From JABDBE01 sp963832245 (lineage in GTDB: Bacteria > Acidobacteriota > Terriglobia > Terriglobales > Acidobacteriaceae), in NCBI GenBank assembly GCA_963832245.1, contig CAWHTG010000004.1:1364001-1428000 (forward strand): 64,000 nt of DNA, written 5' to 3'. The translations under genes were made by a program, and so were the position numbers. This document shows, piece after piece, positions 9,620 through 20,100 of this stretch. Position 1 is the first letter of the stretch; every line of letters begins with the position of its first letter. The notes under the pieces were generated by a model. The model made no database searches. It was not told where the DNA came from and saw only the letters and a list, made by a program, of their open reading frames with translations.

Positions 9620-10828
9620 CTACCGGTATCTGCTGCTGATGAAATCTCCAATCGCCGCGTAAGCCTTCGACAGCGTCCGCTCATCCGGCAAAAAGACAAT
9701 TCGAAAATGCTTGGTCCCAGGCTTCTGGCCGAAGCCAGAGCCGTGGACTACCATCACGTGCTTCTGCAGAATCAGCTCCTTCACAAAGACGTCGTCACCT
9801 TCCGGAATATCGATGCGCGGATAAGCATAGAATGCACCGCGTGGCGAGACACAACTTACACGCGGAGTCGAATTGCACCACTCAACGGTAAGATTGCGGC
9901 GACTACGCAGCTTCTTGCGAACTTCAATCAAGTGATCCTGCGATCCCTCAAGCGCCGGCCGGATGGCATATTGTTCGGGATGATTGGCGCACAGACGCGA
10001 CCGCAGCAGCCGCTGGATACCTTCATCATATTGTTTCACCGCCGTCGTATCGCCGCTCACAACACCCCACCCAATGCGCCAGCCAGGAGCAAGATAATTT
10101 TTCGATAGCCCGCCAAACGTAACTACTGGAACATCCGGCGCCACCGACGCCATCGCGATATGCTCGTCGTCTTCCAGAATCAGCTTGTCATAAATCTCAT
10201 CCGCAAAGATCACCAGATTGTGCCGGCGCGCCAGTTCGGCGATCTGTTCCAGCATCGCCCGCGAGCACACCGAACCGGTTGGATTGTTGGGATTGATCAG
10301 CACAAGGCCACGGGTGCGCGAGGTAATCTTCCGCTTGATGTCGTCGAGATCCGGCTGCCAGCCGTCTTCCTCGTTGAGGTAATAAGTGTTGAGCCCTATC
10401 CCCAGCTTGGCCAGCACCGCCGAGTACAGCGGGTAATCTGGGCAAGGCGTCAACAGATCCTCGCCGGGATTAAGCAGCGCGGTCAGGCAGAGGTCGACCG
10501 TCTCGCTCACACCGGTGGTGACGAACACATCCTGCACCGTAGAAATTCCCTTGCGCGCGGCTTCCCCTCGAATTGCATCCAGTGCCTCTTTGATTCCGGA
10601 CGATGGTGCGTAGCCATTTTTGCCGTCACGCATGGCCTTGTAAACGGCCTCGATCAAGTGAGCAGGAGTCTGGAAATCGAAAACGTTGGGATCGCCCACG
10701 TTAAGCGGGAGCACTTTGTGGCCTTGCTTGATGACCTCATCCGCGATGCAAGCCAGGTCGCGAATGGCGTAGCGAACATTATCAAGGCGGGACGCAGCAG
10801 CGATTTCCCGACTCTGGGTGATGGGCAT
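9620..10828 (-). CDS. alaA: Class I PLP aminotransferase, alanine transaminase type
   Basis: The ~402-residue protein starts at MPITQSREIA (10828). Fold-type I aminotransferase motifs are present: substrate-binding NVGDPN near the N-terminus, NPNNPTG, ADEIYDKL, the PLP lysine in GGLSKNYLAPGWRIGWG, and the C-terminal FRIVFLP with the carboxylate-binding Arg. The overall sequence is closest in my recollection to bacterial AlaA-type glutamate-pyruvate aminotransferases, which make alanine from pyruvate and glutamate. The substrate is an inference. It lies upstream of the aldehyde dehydrogenase on the map but is separated from it by a palindromic repeat, so co-transcription is uncertain. Confidence 0.85.
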   Translation of the reverse strand: MPITQSREIAAASRLDNVRYAIRDLACIADEVIKQGHKVLPLNVGDPNVFDFQTPAHLIEAVYKAMRDGKNGYAPSSGIKEALDAIRGEAARKGISTVQDVFVTTGVSETVDLCLTALLNPGEDLLTPCPDYPLYSAVLAKLGIGLNTYYLNEEDGWQPDLDDIKRKITSRTRGLVLINPNNPTGSVCSRAMLEQIAELARRHNLVIFADEIYDKLILEDDEHIAMASVAPDVPVVTFGGLSKNYLAPGWRIGWGVVSGDTTAVKQYDEGIQRLLRSRLCANHPEQYAIRPALEGSQDHLIEVRKKLRSRRNLTVEWCNSTPRVSCVSPRGAFYAYPRIDIPEGDDVFVKELILQKHVMVVHGSGFGQKPGTKHFRIVFLPDERTLSKAYAAIGDFISSRYR

Positions 10829-10848
10829 GATTGGCTCCAGAAATCTTG

Positions 10849-10968
10849 CACCACAGAGGCACAGAGTCACAGAGAAGATAAAGAAACGAAACCCAAAACT
10901 CTTACTGTTCGAGCCCTGAGCCCGCTAAATTCTTCCTGGTTTCTCTGTGGCTCTGTGACTCGGTGGTG
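10849..10968. repeat. 120-bp palindromic intergenic repeat
   Basis: The left arm (10849-10876, starting CACCACAGAGGCACAGAG) and right arm (10941-10968, ending CTGTGACTCGGTGGTG) are reverse complements over 28 bases with three mismatches, around a 64-base loop. The arms consist of the CACAGAG-type word common in intergenic repeats of soil bacteria. The element sits between the aldehyde dehydrogenase stop and the aminotransferase start, so transcripts from the first gene would fold into a long hairpin. Confidence 0.8.
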
Positions 10969-10976
10969 ACAATCTC

Positions 10977-12515
10977 TTAATCCGCTCGATCAATCTGCGC
11001 CTTCTGCAAGCGGTCGGAGTAATCCACGTAAATTGACTTCCACTCGCTAAAGAAGTCAATCGCGCCCAGACCACCCTCGCGATGACCATTCCCCGTAGCC
11101 TTCACTCCGCCAAAAGGCAGATGCACTTCGGCGCCAATGGTCGGCGCATTGATGTAAGTAATTCCAGCATCCAGGTCACGCATGGCCGTGAAGGCTCTGT
11201 TCACGTCTTTGGTATAAAGCGCGGAAGACAATCCGTACTCAATGCCGTTCGCAATCTCAATCGCATCTTGCAGATCCTCGCACGCAATGATCGAAACCAC
11301 CGGTCCAAAGATCTCCTCTTGCGCGATACGCATCTTGCGGTCGACATCCACGAACACCGTCGGCTCCATGAAATAGCCGTGCTGATAATCGCCTTTATCG
11401 AGACGATTGCCGCCACACTTCAAGCGAGCGCCCTCAGCTTTACCGATGTCTACATAACTGAGGTCGGTCTTCAGCTGACTCTCGTTAATCGCCGGACCCA
11501 TCTCGACAGTTTCATCCAGACCATTGCCAACCTTGAGCGCTTTTGCGCGATCGACGTAGCGCTCTACGAACTCGCGGTAAATTCCTTTCTGCACAATGAT
11601 GCGGCTGGTCGCGGTGCAGCGCTGGCCAGTAGTTCCGAAGCCTCCCCACAGCCCGCCTTCAATCGCTAAATCTAGGTTAGCGTCGTCGAGCACGATCATC
11701 GGATTCTTGCCACCAAGTTCGAGCGAACAATGCTTGAAGCTCTTGGCCGCGGTCGTGCCCACAATGCGCCCCACCGCGCTCGAACCAGTCAGCGAAATCG
11801 CTCGCACGTCAGCGTGCTCGGTGAGCGGCGTTCCAACCTCGGACCCAAACCCGGTCACAATGTTCACCACCCCCCGAGGCAGTCCAGCATCGTAAAGCAC
11901 CCGTACCAGATTGAAAGTTGAAAGTGGAGTATCCTGCGCTGGCTTGATCACGCAAGTATTGCCGCAGACCAGCGCCGGCAAAAGCTTCCACGACGGAATT
12001 GCCATCGGGAAATTCCATGGGGTAATCATTCCGCAAACGCCAATGGGTTGGCGCACCGCCATGGCAAACTTGTTGGGCAGCTCCGAAGGGGTGGTCGGCC
12101 CAAACATGCGGCGCCCTTCGCCGGCCATGTAGTAAGCGGTGTCCACCGCTTCCTGCACATCGCCGCGAGTTTCTTTGAGAATCTTGCCCATTTCGCGAGT
12201 CATGTCGCGGGCGTAATCTTCCTTGCGCTCCATCAGCATCTCCGCGGCGCGGTAGATAATTTCAGCACGGCGCGGCGCAGGAATCAGACGCCACTTGGCG
12301 AAAGCTTGCTTCGCCGCTCCGATGGCGGCATCCACATCCGCCTTGCCTGATCTCTGAAAGATGCCGACCACATCGCGAGTGTCGGCAGGATTGCGGTCTT
12401 CAAAAGTCTGTCCGGTCGAGGATTCGACCCATTCGCCGTCGATAAAATTCTTGTAAACCTTGGTCCGGGTAGCTGTGCCAATGATGGTCGGTCCGGTTAA
12501 GACGTCGGTTGCCAT
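10977..12515 (-). CDS. NAD(P)-dependent aldehyde dehydrogenase
   Basis: 512 residues with a perfect AGGAGG upstream of the ATG at 12515. ALDH superfamily landmarks are complete: PWNFPMAIP (oxyanion Asn), KPAQDTPLS, the general base in LELGGKNP, the nucleophilic Cys in TGQRCTATSR and EEIFGPV. The cysteine context and overall sequence resemble the alpha-ketoglutaric semialdehyde / YcbD-like branch, which oxidises sugar-acid or amino-acid derived semialdehydes. Cytoplasmic. The exact substrate is not determinable from sequence. Confidence 0.9.
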   Translation of the reverse strand: MATDVLTGPTIIGTATRTKVYKNFIDGEWVESSTGQTFEDRNPADTRDVVGIFQRSGKADVDAAIGAAKQAFAKWRLIPAPRRAEIIYRAAEMLMERKEDYARDMTREMGKILKETRGDVQEAVDTAYYMAGEGRRMFGPTTPSELPNKFAMAVRQPIGVCGMITPWNFPMAIPSWKLLPALVCGNTCVIKPAQDTPLSTFNLVRVLYDAGLPRGVVNIVTGFGSEVGTPLTEHADVRAISLTGSSAVGRIVGTTAAKSFKHCSLELGGKNPMIVLDDANLDLAIEGGLWGGFGTTGQRCTATSRIIVQKGIYREFVERYVDRAKALKVGNGLDETVEMGPAINESQLKTDLSYVDIGKAEGARLKCGGNRLDKGDYQHGYFMEPTVFVDVDRKMRIAQEEIFGPVVSIIACEDLQDAIEIANGIEYGLSSALYTKDVNRAFTAMRDLDAGITYINAPTIGAEVHLPFGGVKATGNGHREGGLGAIDFFSEWKSIYVDYSDRLQKAQIDRAD

Positions 12516-12611
12516 AAAGCCTCCTGGGATGAACGCTGGAGAAGAATAACTAACTCTATGCTACAGGGCAGGGTGAGGCGCGGCAAGCGAAGCGCCGGCG
12601 ATGAACACGTA

Positions 12612-12707
12612 GCCCTGGACGCGGGGTCCGGGCAGCCCAGCGGATTAGTAAAGGGTGTGACACGAATGCCTGCCGAGCTTTGCTCGGCTCCCTGGACGAG
12701 GGCGTCC
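12612..12707. repeat. Stacked hairpins between ALDH and VWFA genes
   Basis: Three small stems: a near-perfect one at 12612-12632 (GCCCtGGAC against GTCCgGGC), GCCGAGC-TTT-GCTCGGC (12672-12688) and GGACG/CGTCC (12694-12707). The region also carries short coding-like debris but no open gene. Same class as the clusters at 2755, 29637, 35948, 41070 and 45149. Confidence 0.6.
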
Positions 12708-12749
12708 GGGGTTACGTACAACGGGATGACGCCCGCGCCCCCACTTGCC

Positions 12750-15059
12750 CTACTCCACTTCAAAATCAGCCGTGCGCGGCTTGGCTGCATTTCCCACCGA
12801 GTCCAGAGCCCGCAGTTCGACGCGATATGCGCCGGGAGAAAGCCCAGCCACGGGCAGCTTAAGTCCCACGGCAACGACGGAGCTCCCGGCTTGCGTCGGA
12901 GCCCGGGCTGCGACGTCTGACTTTTTCTCTCCCGTCTTTCGGTCCACAACCGTGAGCTCGACTCCAACCTGCGGAGGATTGGGGCCGGCCAGCAGCGGCG
13001 CATAGATTTCCGCGTAGACCGCGGCGTTGTCGGTTTTCTTGAAACGGTTGGAGGCGGAGGGAACGATTTGAACGCCTTGCACCACCAGCGGTTTTCGATC
13101 CGCCAGCAATTCCGAGTCGAGGCCCGTGGACAGATCGGCAACTCGGCTCATCTCGTTGCTAAGCGCAACTCCGCTCATACTGAGCTGCTTGCCATCATAG
13201 GGGTCGATGACAAGCGGCAATTGCAGCTTGCCAAAACTTTCGTTGCCCGAACTGAACACCACCTTGAGCGTGTACTGGCCGGAAGCAACATCAAACTGGT
13301 TTTCATAGTGCATGGGCTGCTTCTGAAACTCTTCCACTTCCTTCTTACCGTCAAAATCGAGGTCGACGGTGTCGCTAAAACGGGCCGCAATCGTGCCATC
13401 CGGCTTGTAGGCGATGCCGAGAACGTTGACCGCTGAATGCTGCTTCCCCTTCACCTTCTCAAACTTCATCGCATTCGAAGGGATGCCCATCGCCAGGTTC
13501 ACGCGGGCCGTGTTCGGTGAGGTGTAGAAGAAAGGAGCTTGCATCGTACCGGTAACATTTCCGGCCATTTCACCAGATGCGCGAGTCTCCATCTCTTTTT
13601 CGATCGGGTTTCCCGCCAGCAGATCCTTCGGCCGCTCGTTGCAGTATCCACTGCGGGCGCGGACCTGGGTTCCGCCGCGATCTACTTTCACGCGCAGAGT
13701 GTGACAGCTTCCTTCAGACGATTCAGGGGGCGTATAACTGAGCACGTAATATTGGGATTGATCGTTGGCAATCCTTTGCATCCCGCCAAGCAGGTCATTG
13801 GAATTAACGATGACAAACCCGCCGGTCCCTTCGGCCAATTGATACAGGACTTGCTGGTTGATGGCAACGTCGGGGAATTGGGGAACGATCTGCCGGGGTT
13901 GATTGTATTGATTGGCTCCATACACTTGGCTAGGGCTGACCGCGTTGGTTCCACCGCCACGAGTTCCTCCTCCAGTGGTTCCGCCGCTGTGACCGCCACC
14001 CGCACCGCCGCCAGTTCCGCCCCCGTGGCCACCACCCGCACCTCCGCCGCTCCCACCGTGGCCGCCGCCACCTCCACTACCACCTCCGCCGCCGTGCTGT
14101 CCGGGATCAAAAAAAGCTAGCTTGAGTGGATAGAGAGCAGTTCCGGTGTACGTAAGAGTCGCGGACGTCAACTTACCGGATCCTGGATCCGTCGGAAATT
14201 GATAGAGCGAGCCTTGTGGGGATGCAATGTTGCCCGGAGCCACCAACCCGCGAACGTCCAGCGGGTAGATGGCGACATTGTACCGATTGCACACTGAAAT
14301 CAGTGCAGTCAGCTCCGATTGAATTTCTGGCGTGACGGCAAAGCCCGAGGTGAGCATCACTAATGTCTTCCGGCCCGGAACCGTGCCGAGGCTTTTCGCC
14401 AAACTTCGCAGAGCCAGCAGCACGCTGCGTACTCCGAAGTCGGCTTCGGCATTACCCAAAGATGGCATCCCGAAGGGAGACATACCGATCGGCGAGGTGC
14501 CAAGAGACGCGACCTCCACCGGCGCAGCATTCGGCGAAACTGCCGACATTTTCACTCCAGCCACGACTTGCTTCAAGCGGCTCGCGTCGGCGGTAAAGTT
14601 CTGAGCGATGTGTATGGTCCCGCCAAAATCCACAACCGCGATTAAACGGTTGGGCCCAGCATTGGCATCGATGAAGTTGGCAGCCGCCTGCCGGGCTCTC
14701 ACCTGGTCGCCCGTATCCATGGTCGAGTTGTCAAAGAAGAGGACCAGGTATCGCTTCTGCGCTTTGTCCGGCGACGCCGTGTCCTCCTCGAATGAAAAAT
14801 TCTTTATGGGCTGTTCCTTGTTGTCCTCCCACACCTTAAAGTCCTTGGCGGTGAGGTCGCGAACGTAGGTGCCCTTCTTGTCGGTTACGACGGTGTCCAC
14901 AAGCACCAGCCGCGTCTCTTTGTGGATGGTTGTATCTCCAGTCGAGGCTGCGGTGGCCGTAGGCTGATCCTGGGCTTGCGCCAAATGCGCAGCAAGCGCC
15001 AGTCCGCCAATGGCCAAACAGATCGTTCCTACCGAAAGAATTAACCGACGAGATGGCAT
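12750..15059 (-). CDS. Secreted VWFA-domain protein with Gly/His-rich insert
   Basis: 769 residues; AGGGAGG precedes the ATG. A signal peptide (residues ~1-29) is followed by the acidobacterial VWFA-related domain: LVLVDTVVTDKKGTYVRDLT, then the MIDAS-like LFFDNSTM and LVMLTSGF. Residues ~316-370 are a low-complexity Gly-rich segment with regularly placed His. The C-terminal ~300 residues look like beta-sandwich domains ending LDSVGNAAKPRTADFEVE. The family is abundant in Acidobacteriota, and its role is unproven (adhesion or envelope interaction is suggested by the VWFA fold). It lies 29 nt downstream of a second VWFA gene on the same strand, so the two are probably one operon. Confidence 0.85.
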   Translation of the reverse strand: MPSRRLILSVGTICLAIGGLALAAHLAQAQDQPTATAASTGDTTIHKETRLVLVDTVVTDKKGTYVRDLTAKDFKVWEDNKEQPIKNFSFEEDTASPDKAQKRYLVLFFDNSTMDTGDQVRARQAAANFIDANAGPNRLIAVVDFGGTIHIAQNFTADASRLKQVVAGVKMSAVSPNAAPVEVASLGTSPIGMSPFGMPSLGNAEADFGVRSVLLALRSLAKSLGTVPGRKTLVMLTSGFAVTPEIQSELTALISVCNRYNVAIYPLDVRGLVAPGNIASPQGSLYQFPTDPGSGKLTSATLTYTGTALYPLKLAFFDPGQHGGGGGSGGGGGHGGSGGGAGGGHGGGTGGGAGGGHSGGTTGGGTRGGGTNAVSPSQVYGANQYNQPRQIVPQFPDVAINQQVLYQLAEGTGGFVIVNSNDLLGGMQRIANDQSQYYVLSYTPPESSEGSCHTLRVKVDRGGTQVRARSGYCNERPKDLLAGNPIEKEMETRASGEMAGNVTGTMQAPFFYTSPNTARVNLAMGIPSNAMKFEKVKGKQHSAVNVLGIAYKPDGTIAARFSDTVDLDFDGKKEVEEFQKQPMHYENQFDVASGQYTLKVVFSSGNESFGKLQLPLVIDPYDGKQLSMSGVALSNEMSRVADLSTGLDSELLADRKPLVVQGVQIVPSASNRFKKTDNAAVYAEIYAPLLAGPNPPQVGVELTVVDRKTGEKKSDVAARAPTQAGSSVVAVGLKLPVAGLSPGAYRVELRALDSVGNAAKPRTADFEVE

Positions 15060-15088
15060 ACCTTTACCTCCCTTTAATGCACAGTAGT

Positions 15089-16969
15089 TTACGGAATTTC
15101 GATCGCGCCGTTTTCCGCGGACATCAACTGTCCTTCTTTATCTCGTACCACCAGCCGCACCAAATAGCTGCCAGGCTTCACATCAAAACTTGTCTTTAAA
15201 GTGATCCCCGAGGCGAGCTTGCTCTCGAGCGTCGCGTCCTTCCAGCGCATGGTGAGGTTCTTTTGCATCCCTTGAACAAACACGCCGTTGCGGTTGAAGA
15301 TCGCGGAAACCACGGTTAGTTCATTTATGTTTCGACCATCGACCTTCCGATACCGAATATGTTTTACATCCACGTGAGCCAGGACGGCGAGCTTGGCCTC
15401 CGCATCGCTCGGCTTAAAAAACTGGGTATGGAGTTCCACGGGAAGGTCATGTAATTCTTCTTGAGAAAAGACCGCGTCTTCGATCTCCTGCTTCGCCTCT
15501 TGCGCAGGGTCGGCGGCATGCTGCGGCGCATAGTACCCGCGACGGGATTGCAGCGTCAGCTTCGCCGAGTCCTTCAGCGAAACTTTCAAATTGTGATAGC
15601 TGCCATCCAATTTCAGATTCTGTGGCGAGAAACCTAAGGTGTAGAAATATTCGGGAGTAGAAGCCACGCTTCTGAAGCCTGCGTCAAGATCATTGCTGTT
15701 ATGAAAAAAAGTCCCACCCGTCGCGTATGCCAGTTCCGACAATATGTCTTCCTCCGCCAAAGCGCTGTCGCTTTGATACTGAGCTTCGACCCCTGCCGAG
15801 AACGCGTTTGTGGGCCCCCGCTTGCTGATGTCGCCGCCAGGAACAATGGTGTAAAGGCCACGCGCATCCAGAGAGCTGATCATCACGTCGGAGTGCAGCG
15901 CGCGGTCGACCACATCCATGTACTCTTCCAACATCTCGGTTTCAGGAGTAAGAAATCCCGGGGACACAACCACTATGCTTCGCTGCCCCGGCATCAGCGC
16001 AATCCTTCGCACCACGTCCTTCAGAACCGACAGCGCGACATGGCTTTCCTGCTCTCCCACCGACAGCTCTCGCGCAGCGGTCGCCACCACTGTGGACTCC
16101 GCCATTTGCAGGGCTGCCTGCTGTTGCTGAGGCGACGTCATATTAAGGTCCAGACAGCTCAGCGCATCCTGCACGGCAGCCTGTTCGGCCCGACTATCGT
16201 GCTTGTTCTGGATCAAGTCCGCCATGTAGTAACTGACCTCGGGACAATCGGCAACTCCCACTCCAGCGATGGGGCGCGGCTGCAGATGCAGCAGGGTATC
16301 GTGCAATTTTGCGCGATCATCCGTGAAATCAAGCGTGGTCTGTCCAGAGGTGGTGAAAATCGCGGCTCGGTCGGTAGGCTGTAGAGTTGCGAAATGGTGG
16401 TCAGCCGCAATTCGCGTCTGCGCAAGATCGCCAAACGTCAGATGGATGTCGTCAAACACAAAAGCGATATAGTGTTCGGGAACCGACGGCAGCTTTCCGC
16501 TGGCGTCCTCGTTCGAAGTCTGCCGCTCCTTGGCCACCTGAGCTCCCGGTTGTTCCACAGAGAAATGAGTGATGATTTGAGGCTTGCGATTGTCGAAGAG
16601 TTGAAAGTCTTCTTTATGGAGATTCCCGATGGCGTGTCCCTGAGAATCCCGCACCACCACCCGCACCAGCACCAACTTGACGTTGACCTTGAACGTTGTC
16701 GCTTCTTCGTGCGCAGTAATTTCCGCCCCACTCTGATCGGGATGAGACTGAGTGTCCGGCGTAGCTTGTGCGGGCGCTGGTTGCACGGAATCCGTTTGTG
16801 CGCCGGCCGAAATGGCAAAAAGCAGAAGCCAGAGCAAGGAAAGCCCGAGCGACAATACAAATGCGGAAGCAGGTTTCGAATGGAATTGGGGAGAATTCGT
16901 GTGCGACCCGCGCGATTTTGCGATACTGGCCATGGAAGTCCGGAAAACCGCGTGGGAAAAGGAACCCAT
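15089..16969 (-). CDS. Secreted VWFA-domain protein
   Basis: About 626 residues from the ATG at 16969. An in-frame GTG at 16978 and ATG at 16933 are alternatives, and none has a clear SD. A signal anchor (FVLSLGLSLLWLLLFAISAG) is preceded by an unusually long basic N-region. The acidobacterial VWFA domain contains FKVNVKLVLVRVVVRDSQG, AFVFDDIHLTFGD and SIVVVSPGFLTPE. The C-terminal domain ends in a beta-sandwich (GSYLVRLVVRDKEGQLMS). Upstream partner of the VWFA gene ending at 12750. Confidence 0.83.
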   Translation of the reverse strand: MGSFSHAVFRTSMASIAKSRGSHTNSPQFHSKPASAFVLSLGLSLLWLLLFAISAGAQTDSVQPAPAQATPDTQSHPDQSGAEITAHEEATTFKVNVKLVLVRVVVRDSQGHAIGNLHKEDFQLFDNRKPQIITHFSVEQPGAQVAKERQTSNEDASGKLPSVPEHYIAFVFDDIHLTFGDLAQTRIAADHHFATLQPTDRAAIFTTSGQTTLDFTDDRAKLHDTLLHLQPRPIAGVGVADCPEVSYYMADLIQNKHDSRAEQAAVQDALSCLDLNMTSPQQQQAALQMAESTVVATAARELSVGEQESHVALSVLKDVVRRIALMPGQRSIVVVSPGFLTPETEMLEEYMDVVDRALHSDVMISSLDARGLYTIVPGGDISKRGPTNAFSAGVEAQYQSDSALAEEDILSELAYATGGTFFHNSNDLDAGFRSVASTPEYFYTLGFSPQNLKLDGSYHNLKVSLKDSAKLTLQSRRGYYAPQHAADPAQEAKQEIEDAVFSQEELHDLPVELHTQFFKPSDAEAKLAVLAHVDVKHIRYRKVDGRNINELTVVSAIFNRNGVFVQGMQKNLTMRWKDATLESKLASGITLKTSFDVKPGSYLVRLVVRDKEGQLMSAENGAIEIP

Positions 16970-17193
16970 TGATCTCACAAGCTGGCGCCAGAAGTGCGTC
17001 CGCCCGTCGGGCAGCTAAATGTTAGTCCGTTACCGGGGAAAGTGCCAGAGCCCGTTTTGCCAGACAACTAAACGTCACTGTTAAGCATACCAATGTGAGA
17101 ATAGACGTTTCCGCAGGCGGAAAAACTCGGGATGCTATACTGCCCGCTCCGGAAACGATTTAGTTCCTGCTATAGAGGAGCCACCAGAACCTA

Positions 17194-20100
17194 ATGATCT
17201 CAACGAATGTCGAGTGTTTTGTCAGGCGGATTGCCAGCTTGGTTTTTATTCTTGCCATCGCGGTCTCAGCGTCGTCACAGGAAATTCCTTCCAATATTTT
17301 GCAGGCAATGCAGTGGCGCCTCATCGGTCCGCATCGAGGCGGCCGGGTCACTGCGGTCTCCGGCGTATCCAGCCAGCCGACGATCTATTACATCGGAACA
17401 CCCGGCGGCGGTGTCTGGAAGACGGAAGACGCAGGGCGCGTGTGGAAGCCGATCTTCGATCAGGAACACGTCGCTTCGATCGGCGCCCTCGCGGTAGCTG
17501 CATCGAATCCGAATATCATCTACGTCGGAACCGGCGAGCAGACGCAAGGGAACGGCATGTACAAGTCAACCGACGCCGGTTCGACCTGGACCAATATTGG
17601 CCTGCGCGACACCCATGTCATTAGCGGCATCGTTATTGATTCCAAGAATCCCGACGTGGTTCTCGTCTCCGCCCCCGGAGATCATTGGTCCGGCGCCGAG
17701 CGCGGAATTTACAAGACTACCGACGGCGGCAAAAGCTGGCAAAAAGTTCTGTCCAAGGATGAGGAAACGGGCGCCTTCGACATTGAGGCTGATCCCGATA
17801 ATCCCAGCGTCCTCTTTGCTTCGCTGTGGACTCGCCCCGAGGATCCCTTCAGCAACGAGGAGCCAGAGAAGAAGAAAAAGCAAGACGCCGCCATCTATAA
17901 ATCCACCGACGAAGGTTCCACCTGGAGCGCAATCGGCGGCCAAGGTCTACCCACCGATCCCATGGGGCGCATAGGTGTTGCCGTAGCGCCCGGAACCAGC
18001 GGCATGCGAGTGTACGCGATCGTCACCCAGGGACTTTTCCGCTCAGAAGATGGCGGCGTCAGCTGGCAACGCAGCACCACCGACCCTCGCATCCTCGGGA
18101 ATGCATATTTCAGCCGCGTGTTTATCGATCCAACAAACGCCAACCGAGTCTACGTGGCCCAAACCTCCATGTACCGTTCAACCGACGCAGGCCGCACTTT
18201 CGAAGCCTGGGAAGGCGCGCCCAGTGGAGACGATTTTCACGTCCTCTGGATCAATCCTGCCAACCCGCAAAACATGATTCTCGGCGTCGACCAGGGCGCG
18301 ATCATCAGCGTGGATGGCGGCCAGACCTGGAGTTCGTGGTACAACCAGGCGACCGGGCAGTTTTATCACGTCAGCACCGACCAGCATTTCCCCTACTATG
18401 TTTACGCGGCTCAGCAGGACAGCGGCACCGCCGCCGTCCCCAGCCGCAGCGACTACGGCGAAATCACTTATCGCGATTGGGCGCCGACGGGCGCATTCGA
18501 GTTTTGTTACATCGTTCCCGATCCCACGAATCCAAACTACGTTTACGCCGGAGGCTGGTACGGCACGGTGCTACGCTACGACAAGACTACAGGGCAAATC
18601 GTCCATCTTCTGATACGCACTCCGAAGTACCGCACCGCTCAAATGGCGCCCATCGCCTTTTCTCCGCAGGACCCACACACCCTATACGCCGGAGCTCAAT
18701 ACGTTCTAAAGAGCAAGGATGGCGGATTCAGTTGGCAGGAGGTCAGCCCCGACCTCACACAAAAGCCGGGATCTGACAAAGCGAAACCTGATCCGCGGAG
18801 AACGGTGATCTCCACGTTGTCGCCGTCGACGGTGAGTAGCGCGATCTGGGCCGGCACAGACAATGGCATCATTCAAGTCTCGAAGGACGGCAAGACCTGG
18901 CAGAATGTGACCATTCCCGGATTACATGAGCGCAGCAGGGTGACCGTAGTAGAAGCTTCCCACTTCGACCCAGACAGTGCGTACGCTGTGATCAATGGCT
19001 ATCACGAACTGCGTCCACTCATCTATCGCACGCGCGACTCCGGACGAACCTGGCAACTGATCACCACGGGCTTACCCGATTCCGGAAATGCGCGAGTGAT
19101 TCGCGAAGATCCTGTGCGTAAGGGGTTGCTCTACGCCGGCACCTGGAACGGCATTTACTTTTCCCTGGACGAAGGCGATCACTGGCAGAGCTTGCAACTG
19201 AATTTGCCTACCGCCACCGTGACTGACCTGACCGTGCACGGCGACGACCTGGCTGCCTCGACCTTTGGGCGTGCGCTGTGGATTCTTGATAACATCACGC
19301 CGCTGCGGCAATTCGACGCCAAGTGGCCGCAGTCGGAGGCATACCTGCTGCGCCCGCGCAACACCGTGCGCACCCGCTGGGATATGTCGCAGGACACACC
19401 GCTGCCCCCGGAAACTCCCGCCGGCGACAATCCCCCGGACGGCGCCATCATCGACTATTTTCTGAAATCCCCGCCCACGGGCGAAATCAAACTGTCGATC
19501 TATGACTCGCAAGACCATTTGGTTCGCGAGTTCACCAATGTTCCTTCTCCATTCGACAAAGCTCCGGCCAACGCTCCCGAGTATTGGTTCGCGCCGCCTC
19601 CCGCGCTTACCAAGAACGCCGGACTCAACCGCTTCACCTGGGACCTTCGCTATCCTCCGATGATGGCCATGCGCTACAGCTACTACGGCAATCTTCTTGA
19701 CTATATTGAATACACAGGCTCCGATCACGCCATCCCCGGAAAATTTCCTCGCGAACTGCAGCCCGGGCCTTTTGTCGTGCCTGGCAAGTATTCGCTGGTC
19801 TTGACCGCAAACGGCCAAACCTCCCGCCAGCCTCTGACCGTCACGCTCGACCCGCGAGTCCAAGCCCCTCAGGGGGATCTGGTGGAGCAACTCGACGTCG
19901 AGACCAGCATCTCCGATCAAATGGCGGCCAGCTATAACGCGTACGAGCAAGTGCGCGCGTTGCGAACGGCCATAGAAGACCGGCAAAAATCTCTGGGCTC
20001 CGATCCGAGCAAGAAAGAAGCCGCTGACGCGCTAAAGGCTTTGGATGATCAAGCCGGAGACATTGGCGATGGCAAGCCTGAGGATCTTGGAATTGGTCCC

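Noticed and set aside
19072..19986. 304-codon minus-strand frame opposite the Asp-box protein
   Set aside because: The plus strand carries at least nine Asp-box motifs and a signal peptide. The antisense frame has no motif or SD.
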